This document shows, piece by piece, positions 24,263 through 35,436 of a stretch of DNA of 64,000 nt (position 1 is its first letter; each line of letters begins with the position of its first letter). Origin of the DNA: Choanephora cucurbitarum. Lineage: Eukaryota > Mucoromycota > Mucoromycetes > Mucorales > Choanephoraceae. The notes under the pieces are model-generated. The model was given only the letters and a program-made list of their open reading frames with translations. It did not search any database and was not told where the DNA came from. The position numbers and the translations under genes were made by a program. The DNA lies in contig JAIWNI010000091.1 in NCBI GenBank assembly GCA_025331435.1, positions 50,082 through 114,081 on the forward strand. Reading direction: 5' to 3'.

Positions 24263-25489
24263 TTACACTAGGATGTTAATGGATTAGAGAATAAAAACAG
24301 TAGAAGAAAAAGATCCAAAATCAATGCTGAAAGCGCTCAAAATAAATGTAACTTAATAGCTGACATCATATAGTCATCATTTCACTTGTGGTCATTTAAA
24401 GCTTACAATCAAATGTAATCCGAGCATACAGAAGGGTCACAGAATTCCTCAATTGCATGACATGGATGATGGCTTTCATACCACTATATGTCAATGATGC
24501 AAACCATTTTGTGAGAGAAAGATTTCGAACAGTGTAAGTAAATTATGGCGAACACTACAATCAGCTTTCAACAAAGCTTAATCCTGCCAGCTTTGTGCGT
24601 ACTTATCAGCTTTAATCAGTAGATCACTTTTGCTTTTTGCGCAACAGATAGCAATATCTGACATTTTGTCGTATAAATCCAAAAATGTCTGTTTGGACAG
24701 ATTCCAGCACTCATTTTTGATTTAGCCAATTTTGTTAAAAGAGCAAAAGTAAAAACTATTTAAATCTATTTTTAATTGAAGTTCTAGGGTTCATAAAGGT
24801 AGGATGTACTACGAGAGCTTTTTCCTTCTTCTTTGGCTCTTTGTCTTCTTTATTCTGACAAGATGAATGGTTTGTAGTCGATGGTTGAGAGACAATTAAA
24901 GGCGATGGACAAGAACAGAAAATATATTGGTTAAATGTATTTAATTGACCAAAGGGTACTTGATAACAGCGAGGATAACAGTAGCACCAATATGTAGTTT
25001 GTAAGTTTTCTTTTAATTCTTTGTTTTTAGCTTGCATAATTATAATAAAAGCAATTTTGTAGGATGGATCGAGAGATAAATGGTTTTCGATTTATTTATA
25101 ATGACTTACATGTTGTTTAAATGGTAGATTTAGGAATGACAAAGGTGGCTCGAGCATAGCTCATATGATGGGTATGATGCTGTGTCTATTTCCTTTGTGC
25201 CTAAAATGACATTGTCAATTAAGTCATTTGGTAATACCATTTGATCTAGAAAATATTAGTCATATTAAGGAATAGCCCTTCTTTTTTTATATGCAAGTAC
25301 GGCAATTGGCTGTTTAAATGAAGTGTGTGCCTACTTGTGGAGCTTATGAAATGATACAAACAAAATCAGAAGAGTATGCGTGTATTAGAAAGGGGGGGAA
25401 GAAAAAGATGCAGTTCGTTTTTTATCTAAGTATGAATGAAGATGAGTGTCTAAAAAAAAGAAGGGGAAGATACTTGAGAATGACCTTTC
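24263..25489. other. Intergenic with one small frame
   Basis: Holds the upstream region of the MFS gene. The only candidate is the 93-codon frame listed separately. A plus-strand 60-codon frame at 25318-25500 overlaps the end of the next minus gene and is not supported. Confidence 0.4.
24756..25037 (-). CDS. Small unknown ORF, 93 aa
   Basis: ATG-initiated, unspliced. The middle is unusually rich in cysteine and aromatic residues (YWCYCYPRCYQVPFGQ... then IFCSCPSP), followed by a lysine-rich segment (KEDKEPKKKEKA). I recognise no family. The cysteine/proline/tyrosine content is not what random AT-rich DNA usually gives, and a frame this long is modestly above chance. Without a homologue it remains doubtful. 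Confidence 0.3.
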   Translation of the reverse strand: MQAKNKELKENLQTTYWCYCYPRCYQVPFGQLNTFNQYIFCSCPSPLIVSQPSTTNHSSCQNKEDKEPKKKEKALVVHPTFMNPRTSIKNRFK

Positions 25490-26563
25490 TCAAAAAATAA
25501 TACAATTCTTCTTTTTGAGAAAAGATGTCTTGCTGCGAACGCGCTCTGGTGATTTTCTTTTCAAGGGAACATCAGGTGCTCTTGTAGCTGAAGGCACAGC
25601 AGGTTGATTAATGCTTTCCGCAGCTGGCTCAGAACATTTGACTCCTTTTTGTGATTGAGTGATACTGTAGACATCCACTACAGGCGCTTTTATAGCAGAA
25701 TCGATACAATGCTGAACACTTTCACTTATCTTGGTTGAATGCGTGTAAGAGTTAGCTTCTGTTGATAAAGATTCAGGAGCAATTGTTTCTTTTGAAATAG
25801 GTTGTGGAGCTGAAGGGGAATTAAGGTGCTGTGCTAGCTCTTGTTTTTTTTCATCGTGCTCTTGCTTGACCTTAGCAGCGGCAATTACTCCTGCTCCTGC
25901 TAAAGTTGCTCCTACTCCTCCAGCAGTAACAGCAATACCAGCATCACCAACAGTTGTTGTGTCGTCTGTATTTTTAGGTGATACCCCAGGCTTGATGGAA
26001 TTGTTTTTTTTAACCTCTGTAGGTAGGTTGACCTGACTTTGTGTGTTAGGTTGTTCGCTAAATTCAGGTTGATTTGTAGCTATAGTGGCTTTAGAATTGG
26101 CAAGTGATTTGTTTTGGACACACATGATCTTTTCTTCATAACGTCCAGCTTGAACGTTTTGAACAACTTTCTTGAGGATGCCATCAATGTCAATTGACTT
26201 TGATGCAACAACACTATGAATGCCATGCTTAATATACTCTGGTAAAGTCGTAGTATTTAAAATATTAGCGGTATTAGTAGTATTAGTTTCAAGATGACCA
26301 TAGTTTTTAGCATCAAGAGCAGCCAGACCTGAATCAGTAGCTCCTTGTGCACCTACGGCTATAGGCCCTGTTGGGGAGACATTTGTTTGACTTAACTGTG
26401 CTATGCCTCCTTCTTGAGTAGCTGTAACAGATTCTTGATCTATGGGATTGTCCTGATGATCAATTGGTGTAGAGTTCACATCAGAAGAGACTGGTGTTGA
26501 TTGCTTTTTATTCTTGTTCTTATTATTCTTCTTCTTTCTAGAGTTTGTTGTCGAGCCAGCCAT
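25490..26563 (-). CDS. Unknown low-complexity protein with a glycine/alanine-rich hydrophobic segment, 357 aa
   Basis: One exon, ATG to TAA. The N-terminus is a basic asparagine/lysine tract (KKKNNKNKNKK). Serine, threonine, glutamine and proline dominate the rest. A patch around residues 95-140 is more ordered (LPEYIKHGIHSVVASKSIDI and ILKKVVQNVQAGRYEEKI). A segment near residues 210-235 reads GIAVTAGGVGATLAGAGVIA, which has the small-residue spacing of a glycine zipper and could insert in or contact a membrane. Near the C-terminus are basic patches (PLKRKSPERVRSK, then FLKKKN). I recognise no family. The length and composition make it a real gene in my judgement. It is 174 bp downstream of the Rtt109 stop, same strand. 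Confidence 0.65.
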   Translation of the reverse strand: MAGSTTNSRKKKNNKNKNKKQSTPVSSDVNSTPIDHQDNPIDQESVTATQEGGIAQLSQTNVSPTGPIAVGAQGATDSGLAALDAKNYGHLETNTTNTANILNTTTLPEYIKHGIHSVVASKSIDIDGILKKVVQNVQAGRYEEKIMCVQNKSLANSKATIATNQPEFSEQPNTQSQVNLPTEVKKNNSIKPGVSPKNTDDTTTVGDAGIAVTAGGVGATLAGAGVIAAAKVKQEHDEKKQELAQHLNSPSAPQPISKETIAPESLSTEANSYTHSTKISESVQHCIDSAIKAPVVDVYSITQSQKGVKCSEPAAESINQPAVPSATRAPDVPLKRKSPERVRSKTSFLKKKNCIIF

Positions 26564-26737
26564 TTTTCTTGGACACTTAGCTCTTTAAAATAGATTGAAT
26601 AAAAAGAGAGAAAAAGAAAAGAAAGTTAATGTGAAGATTTTTTAAACAAAAAAAAAGATATGCTTAAACTGATACAAAAGCATTCCTCATTGGCATTGTA
26701 TTATTTTCTTTTGCATTTATTGTCAATGTTACTGTTT

Positions 26738-27817
26738 CTAAATCTTCTTGCGCTTTATCAATCCACTTGGAAGCATATTGACTGCTGGCCTTTTGTCCAC
26801 TGAAGGCTTTGTGTCTGTTATGGATGACGAGGGTGCTAGTGAAGATTGAATGATAAACGGAACAATTTGTTTGATTTCACTTTTGACAATTTCTGTTGAA
26901 ATCTTACGAGACTTTTGGTCGTGAAAATCTAATGACATCAACTTGTTCCAAAATACAATAAAATCCGAGTTTTTTAACTCAATTTGCTTTGTTTCGGAAA
27001 CATCAGAAGTATCTTCTTTTTTGCTCTTTTTTAGGCGCAACTCAAAAAAACCAGATACTTTGCCAGCACCACATTCCTCTCCAATAGACAATAGATTCCA
27101 AAAGTCAGATACTGTCATTTTTTCTTTTACAGAATTTAGTAGGCGCGCTTTGGCATCATCATCAAATCGAGGTATCACCAAATCTGCCTCAGCTTCAGGT
27201 GAATAAGATGTACCATAGTTCCATTGAATGTGATCGGCCGGTTTCCATCCTCTCTTTCTTGCTCCAATTTCTATCAAAGCACTGCTTAAATCATCTATGC
27301 CAGGAATAGACCACCATCCTTCAATCAGATCAGTGTCACTTCGACCCACTTTGTTAAGCACAGAAAGCCACCAATATACTAGATCTCGGTCGTTCAATAT
27401 CTTCTTGGATTTGTTTTCTGCAGAATTGGCAAACAGATATTGAGGTTGGGCTCGTGCAAAGATAAAGATAGAAGAATCGCAAGGCAAGCCTGATATATAT
27501 GATTGTACAATGCGAGCAGTCAGGCCCTTGTATCTCTCAAGCGCAGTCGATGTGTCTACTTTAGAGATATAGAAAACATTCTTAGTAGGCTTCTCTTCTT
27601 CTTCCTGTTTGTAGTGATATGTCTCTAACCCACACAAGAGCCCCTCTTCCTCTGTCGAAACCAATATCAAGCAGTGACGGACATACGTTTCTCCTTTATG
27701 TTGCTTGATCAGAGGATCGCTGCACTTGACGAAGTTAGAGTTGATGTTGCGTATCTCAAAAGTAGAGTTAGGGGCGAAGTACTCTAGTGAAGCTTTTAAA
27801 GAAGTTTCAAAAGGCAT
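26738..27817 (-). CDS. RTT109: Histone H3-K56 acetyltransferase Rtt109
   Basis: Fungal-specific KAT11-family enzyme that acetylates lysine 56 of newly made histone H3 with Asf1/Vps75 chaperones, supporting replication-coupled nucleosome assembly and DNA damage tolerance. Single exon, 359 aa (yeast 436 aa). The N-terminal start MPFETSLKASL and RHCLILVS are followed by SAENKSKKILNDRDLVYWWL. The catalytic region then reads WWSIPG..., RKRGWKPADHIQWNYGTSY and VIPRFDDDAKARLL. The adjacent aspartates of that last block correspond to the pair proposed as catalytic in yeast. A basic tail ends LIKRKKI, a likely nuclear signal. The opposite-strand frame 26943-27206 is a shadow. Confidence 0.9.
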   Translation of the reverse strand: MPFETSLKASLEYFAPNSTFEIRNINSNFVKCSDPLIKQHKGETYVRHCLILVSTEEEGLLCGLETYHYKQEEEEKPTKNVFYISKVDTSTALERYKGLTARIVQSYISGLPCDSSIFIFARAQPQYLFANSAENKSKKILNDRDLVYWWLSVLNKVGRSDTDLIEGWWSIPGIDDLSSALIEIGARKRGWKPADHIQWNYGTSYSPEAEADLVIPRFDDDAKARLLNSVKEKMTVSDFWNLLSIGEECGAGKVSGFFELRLKKSKKEDTSDVSETKQIELKNSDFIVFWNKLMSLDFHDQKSRKISTEIVKSEIKQIVPFIIQSSLAPSSSITDTKPSVDKRPAVNMLPSGLIKRKKI

Positions 27818-27908
27818 TTTTCTTTAATAAACAACTCCAAAAAAAAATCAAGGTCAAAACGCGTACAACAAAAAATAATAATAAAAAGATAGGAACACGA
27901 AAAATTTA

Positions 27909-29044
27909 TTATTCAGTAAACTTCCACTTAATTGGAATAGAGCCATGACTAAAATCACCTATTTCTTCAAATGCTACAAGTCAAGGATGGTTAGCTTTAG
28001 TCCGTGTAAATAGTAAGCAAACTCACCTGCTGGACTCAAGTCAAGCCCGCCTTTTGGACAAGTCTTGCATTCATCGACAACTGTCACACGAACGCTTTTT
28101 CCAGAAGGACCTGTTACTTCGATCTGCTTACCACAATTGGAATTATTTCGGCCGGCTTCTTTACCCATTTGCTGAGAGTTTAGTGCAACTACAAGTTCTG
28201 AATTCTGGTTCTGCTTGCCACAACTACTGACACGCGTCTCAAGATCATAATATGTACCTACACCTCGATGATACCCATCTTCAGGCAGAGCTCCAGCAAG
28301 ACGAATTCCTCTTGCAGAATTAGAAGGATCCATTCCCATTGATACCATTTCCTTGTCATTACTGTACTGACTGTTATGGCCTTGAAATGGCTTGTCGTTC
28401 ACTTGCTGTGCTTGGTTGCGGTTGTTCATATTCCTGAAATCAGATTTGCTTTTCTCCCAATTAATGCTACCATCATCATTATAAGCAATCTTATTGACGG
28501 GGCGAGACGGAGATGAATAGTCGTTGTAGCGGTTACTTCCTTGGTTGTTGGATTGGTAGTTTCTGTAGTAAGGATCATATCCATTGTTCTGTACAGAGTT
28601 TCTAGCAAAAGTATTGAAGTAATTATTTCTAGCATTATAGTAATCGTCGTAACCATTTCTTTGAGCTGGTTGAGGAGATGAATAGTATCCGTTTTGATCA
28701 TTGCCATTTTGTCGACCATAGGCTAATAAGAAAGGCAAAACAGAAAGATGTTAACAACAAGTTTATCTTGTTTTTTTCCTCTTACTATAGTACTGCTCAG
28801 GTTGAGCCGGTTCTCGTTCATGTTGAGAGAATCCGCTATTGGCTTGACCGGAAGAGTGACTATCAAGTTGAGATGGATTGTCATTGGCTTGAGCCATTCG
28901 ATTGTTGGGTTTAGCAAAGTGCTTGTCAAGATCAACATTGATCAAGTCAGGATGATGATGATAGAACATATCATTAGGCGATTCTGCCTTCGAGAAACAA
29001 GTCGATGATAAGATAAATATCGCAGTCAAGATAAACCCTTTCAT
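27909..29044 (-). CDS. Secreted DPBB (RlpA/expansin-like) protein with Asn/Tyr-rich linker (3 exons)
   Basis: Exons 29044-28786, 28722-28027 and 27973-27909 close in frame at 339 aa. A signal peptide (about residues 1-20, MKGFILTAIFILSSTCFSKA) leads to a low-complexity region of some 180 residues rich in N, Y, Q, S and D. A C-terminal double-psi beta-barrel domain of about 110 residues follows: GVGTYYDLE, CGKQNQNSELVVALN, NCGKQIEV, VTVVDECKTCPKGGLDLSPAAF and a final IPIKWKF. Fungal relatives include small wall-loosening or plant-interaction proteins and protease-inhibitor-like DPBB proteins. A cell-wall role is inferred. Catalytic activity is not expected. The linker looks like a spacer exposing the barrel from the wall. 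The paired cysteines are kept. Confidence 0.88.
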
Positions 29045-30757
29045 ATCAAATGATCTTTTCAATGGACGCAAAGAAAAAGAAAAAAGAGAAACAGCTAATT
29101 TAGAAAGAATATCTATTTATCCTTTGATTTATCTTGCGAGACATACCAAGGGTTGTAACAGCATCTGGTTTCAAGCATGTACTAGGGTGTCATAGTTTTG
29201 TGTATATTTATTATGGTCTTTGAAGAAATAAAAATACCAGAAGCCAGATAGGTTTTGTAATTAGCACAGACAAGGACGATAGAAAAATTTATAGAAAAAG
29301 ACGAATAATAGATGTTTTTATATGAAACATCAAATGTTTTTCCTAGACAAATGATCTTGGATCTTGTGTGTTGACAATACAATGCAAAAACCACCAATAA
29401 AAGGTGGTTTTATTTATGCTTTGCCTTCTTAATTGTACTCTGATTGTTAACCGTACAAAAATTCCCTTCAAAAAGAGTAAATCAGAGTTTGTCAATCAGT
29501 AGCAAAAAAAGAAAGTTGTACTGTAGTATCAACCACAAAAACAAGCCAATCATTTCTTTGAACTTTTCTTGTTAACAAGATATATCTTGCAGCTCATTAG
29601 AAATCTAGAATGAAATCTTACAAGCAATCAAATATTGTTACAGATATAAGGAGAAAAGCATGAGACGCTTTAATTTTAAATAGCAAGACACATTTATGCA
29701 AAGTTATTTAGTCTCTTCACTATCTAAACTCCTTTATCATCAATGTTTGTTATCTGAGAGGATTACTTCTTCATGCTGGTATAGAAACAGCATAGAGAAG
29801 CAAGAGAAATTGTAGTTGTAGTTATCAACTTATTTGAAGAAAAGACAGTGGAAGAAACAAAGAAAAGTCATTTGTAGTTGTGATATTTACACTTCTTCTG
29901 CAAATGAAGAAATACCAAATCGAACACAAAAAGAAAATAATTGGCTTTTGAAATTATACATTTCTTTCTCTTTGTATTGCCTCTATATCTTTAATTCTTG
30001 TATCAAACCAAAGTGATGTCTCTTGCCAAAAAAACTCAAGGCGCATGGTGTAAAATTAACTTTGATTGATAAAAATTGCCAAGTCTATGGTCAAATGTCA
30101 GATTAGGTAGCTTTGTGATGGTTGCATCCATGAAAAGAAAGGGTTTTATCTAAATAAACTGTTCAACAAATCGCTCGATTTTTGGAATTCTCGAGAAACT
30201 ACAGTCGTTTTATGAAATAAAGTTTTGCCTGGGCTATTTTTTAAGTGCAACAAGCCTCAAAGATGACAGCTTGGATTAGTAGGGTGATAAGATCAAACAA
30301 GCTCTTGTTCCTTTATTTCTGTAATTTTTGTTACATGCCATAAATAGTCTTTTCTATAAGCACTTGGAGTTGTGTTTTGATCTTATCTAGTTTATGAGAG
30401 CATCTATCACTTGAACATATTGGTAGTAAATAACCTTACACTTTATAAAAAAAAAAGCCTTTTTTGTAGTAAGCTCAATCGAGAGTAAGCTTCTTTTACT
30501 CAATGTTAGGTGCCAAAACTAACCATGTCAAAACTTATGACACCTGTTCCTATTTGTTCTTCAAGCATTTCGCTTAGAGAAGGTGTCCAAACTGGCTTCT
30601 AAACTCCACAAAATTTGAAGAAACATCCAATTAAATTTGAATATTTTCCTGATTTTCACAATAAAATGGCTAATAAAGTGTACAGTGCAGTTTTGTATTT
30701 TTTTTTGGCTTTTCTTCTTTTTCTTTTCTTTTCTTATTCATGCTATCCTGTTACAAT
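29045..30757. other. Intergenic between divergent genes
   Basis: 1.7 kb, AT-rich. The last 60 bp before the cyclin start is a T/C-rich run (cttttcttctttttcttttc), a typical fungal initiator context. Small frames at 29182-29397 (-) and 29834-30016 (+) resemble nothing. I see no repeat here. Confidence 0.45.
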
Positions 30758-32050
30758 ATGACCAGTCAGGTACTTGATGCAGTTTTAATAATTATTCTCA
30801 CAAAAGTTCTAATTGTTATCGCAGTGGGTTATACCAAAAGAAGAAAGTAGAAATTTTCCATCTGTTTTGAAGGGAATGAGATATGAAGAAGAGCTCATGT
30901 CTCGTTTTCGTGCAATATGCCTTATTCAGTGTGTGGGGTATCGACTCGAACTGTAAATGTTAGAATCAAATCATCATTTTTTTGTAGTGGAACCTCATAG
31001 CTTTTCTTTTTCTTTTCTCTTGGAGTAGGCCAGTACATACAGTTGCTACTGCTTCGGCCCTGTTTCATCGCTTTTACACACGTAGATCATTTTACGACTA
31101 CAAGCCCAACGTACGTACACAAACACAGAGAGCCATAATCAGTTAATCCAAGTTGACAATTCTAATACCGGCTTTATCGTGACCAGAAAATAGCACAAGC
31201 GTGTCTATTTATAGCTTGCAAGAGCGACGAATCATCACGTAGAGCAAACGATATAGCCAAATCATGGCTCTATAAACCAAATACAACACTTAGTGAGAAA
31301 CGAATCGTAAATACACTGTCTTGATAGAGAAGAGAAAAAGAGCATACGAGCAAAAGATAGTGCTTTGCTGACATCATCCTTAGACCAAATTTATAACAGA
31401 TATGCTATATTATGAGCTGATTGTCTTGGAAATTACCTGTTTTGATATGCAAATAGATCACCCGTATTCTGATCTGTTCGAATTTGCAAAAGAAATTAAC
31501 AGTGAGTTTGTCTTTTCGTATTTTAAAAAAATGTACACATTATTTATGATTGACAATTAGCACCAAACGATGTTGTTCATGCCGCACTAGCATTTATCAA
31601 CGACAGGTAAGGAACACAAGTGATATTTTTGTCGCAGAGAAACAAAAGAAGAGCACTATGTCTAACCCACTTTGTTGTCTTTATCTGCTTGAAACAGCTT
31701 GAGACTGCCACTAAGTTTATGGTATGATTCAAAATCTATAGCTGCGACAGCACTACTTATGGCATACCATGGCCATGAAATCAAATTTCCTACAGATACC
31801 AGTACAAATTGGGGTCATTTTATTGAAAGAAACACAAGCTTGATTATAGGTAATGCTCCTTTTTTTTTTTGTTAAACGTGTATGAGTTTAGTTCACTCAT
31901 GCTTGTAAATCATTAGAAATTGCAGGGTCTATTATGGAAGTATACAAATTACCTAAAAAGTACTCAATGATTACCAGCAACAATAGTAACAATAATCATT
32001 ATCATCACAATCATATTAATAACAGCAGCAACAATCAAAACAAAGTATAA
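30758..32050 (+). CDS. Cyclin of the C/K/T (Ctk2-like) transcriptional class (8 exons)
   Basis: Regulatory partner of a transcription-associated CDK, controlling RNA polymerase II CTD phosphorylation in the nucleus (family knowledge). The gene has no long uninterrupted frame and was assembled by splicing: 30758-30769, 30825-30937, 31029-31110, 31187-31306, 31384-31501, 31561-31606, 31698-31849, 31917-32050. It closes in frame at 258 aa. The N-terminus reads WVIPKEESRNFPS. The first cyclin box follows: ELMSRFRAICLIQ, TVATASALFHRFY, IAQACLFIACKSDE. The second half has ELIVLEITCFDMQIDHPY and SIAATALLMAY. A C-terminal N/H/S-rich tail ends NQNKV. The LFHRFY and ACLFIACK(S/A) motifs are the class signature. 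The first coding exon carries only four codons (MTSQ). Confidence 0.88.
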
Positions 32051-32466
32051 GTGACTATCTAGTTGCAATTATTGAGATGAAGCAGTATTCCTAAAAGTAG
32101 TTTGCTTCTGTCCATGCAATAAAATTTCAGGATTGATCCGATGTTTTGTTTTCTCTTTTTGCTTACTGTCTCTGCATGTCTAAAACGTTCATGCACCACA
32201 CTCTTTTCCAGACATAATACGATATGTATATACATATTTTTAAAGTTGTCCTGTCGCAAGCAATTATTAAGGTCTATGAGAAGATTGATTGGTATTTATT
32301 ACTTATAGCCAAATCTGTTCAATGGATGTTTTAGAGACGTTGATACATTTTTTTTTTTGCTTTATTAGGCACTGATTTGTATGCCCTAGAATATACGTGC
32401 ATAAAAATATAATTATAGCCAGAAAAATTAAGACTTTTCTTTTTTTTCTCAAACACGATTAGAAAA
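32051..32466. other. Intergenic
   Basis: Short AT-rich gap between tandem plus-strand genes; it ends in a T-rich run before the carrier's ATG. I see nothing else here. Confidence 0.5.
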
Positions 32467-33434
32467 ATGAGCAACCCAATCGATAGCTATTATGTGTTTG
32501 CTTCAAGCGCAGCTGGGCTGGTCGCTCGAACAATAACTCATCCAAGTAAGGAGAAGGCAATATAATAATGCGTATAAGCCCATGCTGACTATCGTTTTTA
32601 GTCGACACTATCAATATTCGACTGCAGACAACCACATTACGATCCACTCAACCACGATCAGCTCATGTATTTAAGACAATCATATTCCCGGACTTGGTAG
32701 ACAGAAACACTTCTTTTAAGGAAAAGATGCAGTCCATAAAGGGCCTCTATAGAGGGTTGCCTGTTGCTCTGTTTTTTGCAGTACCTGCTTTGTCGGTTTA
32801 TCTGTCTTGCTATGAGTCAACTAAACAGAAACTAAGCACCACATATCATGTTCCTCAAGATTCCTCCCTCAACCATTTGATTTCAGGCTGCGCTGCCGAA
32901 GTAGCTGGAGGCTTACTGTTTACACCTATGGAAGTTATGAAAAATCGATTACAGACACAGAGAGGCCAGCATGTTCGACTGAGATTGTTTGTATCCAACA
33001 TCTACAAGCAAGAAGGTCTCCGTGGTTTTTTTCGGGGCTATTGGATGGGGCTGGCAGTTTTCGTTCCTCACTCAATGGCTTATTTTGCTACCTATGAAAA
33101 GTTAAAACAATGGGTATTGTCCAAAGTGGATAAGAAGCACTTTGGTATCTATATGGCCTGCTCAAGCACTGCGGGTGTTGCTAGTATCCTAATCTCTACT
33201 CCTTTAGATATCATCAAAACACGATGGCAGATTTCAGCTGCAGAACAAGGCAAGGCTTATAGAGATGGTCCTATTGCAATAGCGAAAAACATGTTATTAA
33301 AGGAGGGTAGAGGAGCATTTGTAAGAGGAATCTATGCTAGAATAGCTTGGGGCATTCCTACAACAGCAATCAGTATGACTGTTTTCGAGGTGCTCAAAGA
33401 CAATAAATCAAAGATACTCAGCATTTTGAACTGA
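32467..33434 (+). CDS. Mitochondrial carrier (SLC25) family protein (2 exons)
   Basis: Inner-membrane metabolite transporter with three tandem repeats of about 100 residues. Exons 32467-32545 and 32602-33434 close in frame at 303 aa, the family norm. The three signature motifs are all present: HPIDTINIRLQ (formed across the intron), TPMEVMKNRLQTQ and TPLDIIKTRWQ. The paired second-half motifs are GLYRGLPVALFFAVP, GFFRGYWMGLAVFVPHS and AFVRGIYARIAWGIP. The middle repeat has glutamate and the others aspartate at the salt-bridge position. The substrate cannot be read from the sequence. The first repeat has a long matrix loop (RNTSFKEKMQS region). The S-adenosylmethionine or amino-acid subgroups are possible, but I would not choose. 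Confidence 0.92.
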
Positions 33435-33763
33435 ATTAGTTTATGATTTCAAAGGAAAAGAATGGACAAACAGAAAGACACATTTATTCAGATCAACAAA
33501 GACGAATCCAGCAAGTTGGGATAAATACATATCTCGATTTGTTTATATACGCGGAAGTAACAGAAAGCGTACGGAAAAGGCAGAGGAAATACATATGTGA
33601 ACATTGTATATGTTGAGTGCGTGCAAATACAATTATAGCAAATCGGAACAGAAGAAGAGATAAAAAAAAAAAGAGAGAGAGAGTGAAGGACTGAAGTGAT
33701 GGACAAGAAGGGAAGTCTTTTTTGAAAAAAACCAAAAAAGAAGTTTTAGGAGAGGGGTATTGT
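33435..33763. other. Convergent 3' gap
   Basis: Separates the carrier (+) from the GPI-type protein (-); purine-rich on the plus strand with an AG run near 33675. I see nothing else here. Confidence 0.5.
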
Positions 33764-34602
33764 TTAAAAGAAAGCAGCAGCAGCAGTAATAATAATCGCA
33801 CATGCAGTAGCTCCCATACTAGCACGCATTACCTGACCATTTGATTTAGAGTTGGCGTTCACGTTCTTTACAGTAGAAGAAGGCTTAGCAAGAGAACTTG
33901 CAACTGAACTGTGACCTGCAGTGGCACTCAAGCTGATCAAAAGACGAGGAGACTCTGTACTTCCAGACGCAACAGCAGATGAAACAGCGCTAGCCATACT
34001 ACTAGAAACAACAGCAGCAGCATTGAATTTGGTTTGATCCAAGTTTTCTAACTCTGATCCGGCTTCTGTAATCTCTTCGGAAACTTCTTTAGCGTTCTCG
34101 TCAGTGGCTTCTTCTGTGCTTTCTTCTGTGCTTTCTTCCGTGCTTTCTTCATTGCTTTCTTCATTGCTTTCTTCTGATGATCCTTCCTCTTCTTCGTTCT
34201 CTTCAGCTGTTTCAAATTTTGGCTCTTTATCGCTACCTTCTTCGTCGTCTTCTTCAGTAATCTTAACAGCAAGAGGCTTGAAGGCAGATCGGGAGGCCTT
34301 GAAGGAAACAGGGTTAAAGGCAACTTCCATCTGCTCATCGATCTGGTCTTGCAAACTTTCTTCTTGTTTGAAGTGAGCCAAGTTAATGTCCTTCATCATC
34401 TGGAAGGCTTCGGAGATCATTGAGGAACTAGCATCGGTCATGGAAACACTGGCTGCTTGAATAGAAGATTGAGCTTGAGCTATCAAAATTTTAAGAGTTA
34501 GCATAATTAGTTCTTCCTTTGTTTCAATTTAGTTTATTTCATCTTATCACCTTGTGCCAAGAGAGCTGCAAAAGCGATTGAAAGGAGAGATTTGGAATAC
34601 AT
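33764..34602 (-). CDS. Acidic, probably GPI-anchored surface protein with Glu/Ser repeats (2 exons)
   Basis: Exons 34602-34551 and 34479-33764 close in frame at 255 aa. A signal peptide (MYSKSLLSIAFAALLAQ) is split from the rest by a 71-nt intron. A short helical region (MISEAFQMMKDINLAHFKQEESLQD) and a segment VAFNPVSFKASRSAFKPLAVKI are followed by a very acidic repeat block of EESNEES/EESTEES units, then a serine/alanine-rich stretch. The C-terminus (SNGQVMRASMGATACAIIITAAAAFF) fits a GPI signal: small residues at the probable attachment site, then a hydrophobic end. A cell-wall or plasma-membrane location is inferred. No enzymatic domain is visible. The repeat block leaves open frames on both strands, which are shadows. 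Confidence 0.8.
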
Positions 34603-35378
34603 TTTGTTCTTCTTTTTGGGGATAGCTAGTTTTTTTTATGAGAGAGAAGCAGTAAAAACTTCAATAACTGATGAAATATAAAGCAATTTGACAAGATATT
34701 TAAATACCTCTACATTAGGATAGCATGCCATGGAATATTTGTCATTTGCTTTTAAACCATTCATCTGTTGATCGTAACTAAAGTATGTAGTTTATTGAAT
34801 AATCGTAGGTTAAAATCTCAACTTGATCATTCTTCAGGCCACATATTCTATTGTCTCTTTCCTATCTCTCAGACAGAGCTTTTGACACGACTTATCCAGA
34901 CCGAAATGATGTCTATATTTGGAATGTTTTAGAAGAGATCTTTTTTTTAATGATCTTCTTGTCATTGGAATTCACATATTTACGTTAAAATTCAAAATAA
35001 CCGTCAATGCAATTAATGGTTTGTTGAAAGAGGGCTTTTTTTTTTCTTTTGATGTTTCTCACTAGTACTCAGTTGTTGCCAAGCTCCTCTTTTACTTACT
35101 AGATGGCTTTATATTGTTCTTTATTTCTGGCACAAAACTGTCCTTTTTTTTCATACCTCGATATAAGTTAGCCAATCAATTTGATAAACGGCTTGGCGAC
35201 AACATTGAATTTAAATCATAAGTCTGGCTTTGATATCTGATATTAAAGCGAAGTATACTTTCAACGAGTAACATTCAAATACGGGAGCCAAAGCAAGGTT
35301 GTCTAAATGGAAGATTTGTTTCACAACCACATCTTCTTTTGCTAAATAGACGATTTGACAAAAAATTAGACACACACA

Positions 35379-35436
<58 letters not shown>

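Noticed and set aside
34104..34376. Plus-strand leucine/serine repeat frame
   Set aside because: Antisense of the Glu/Ser repeats of the GPI-type protein.
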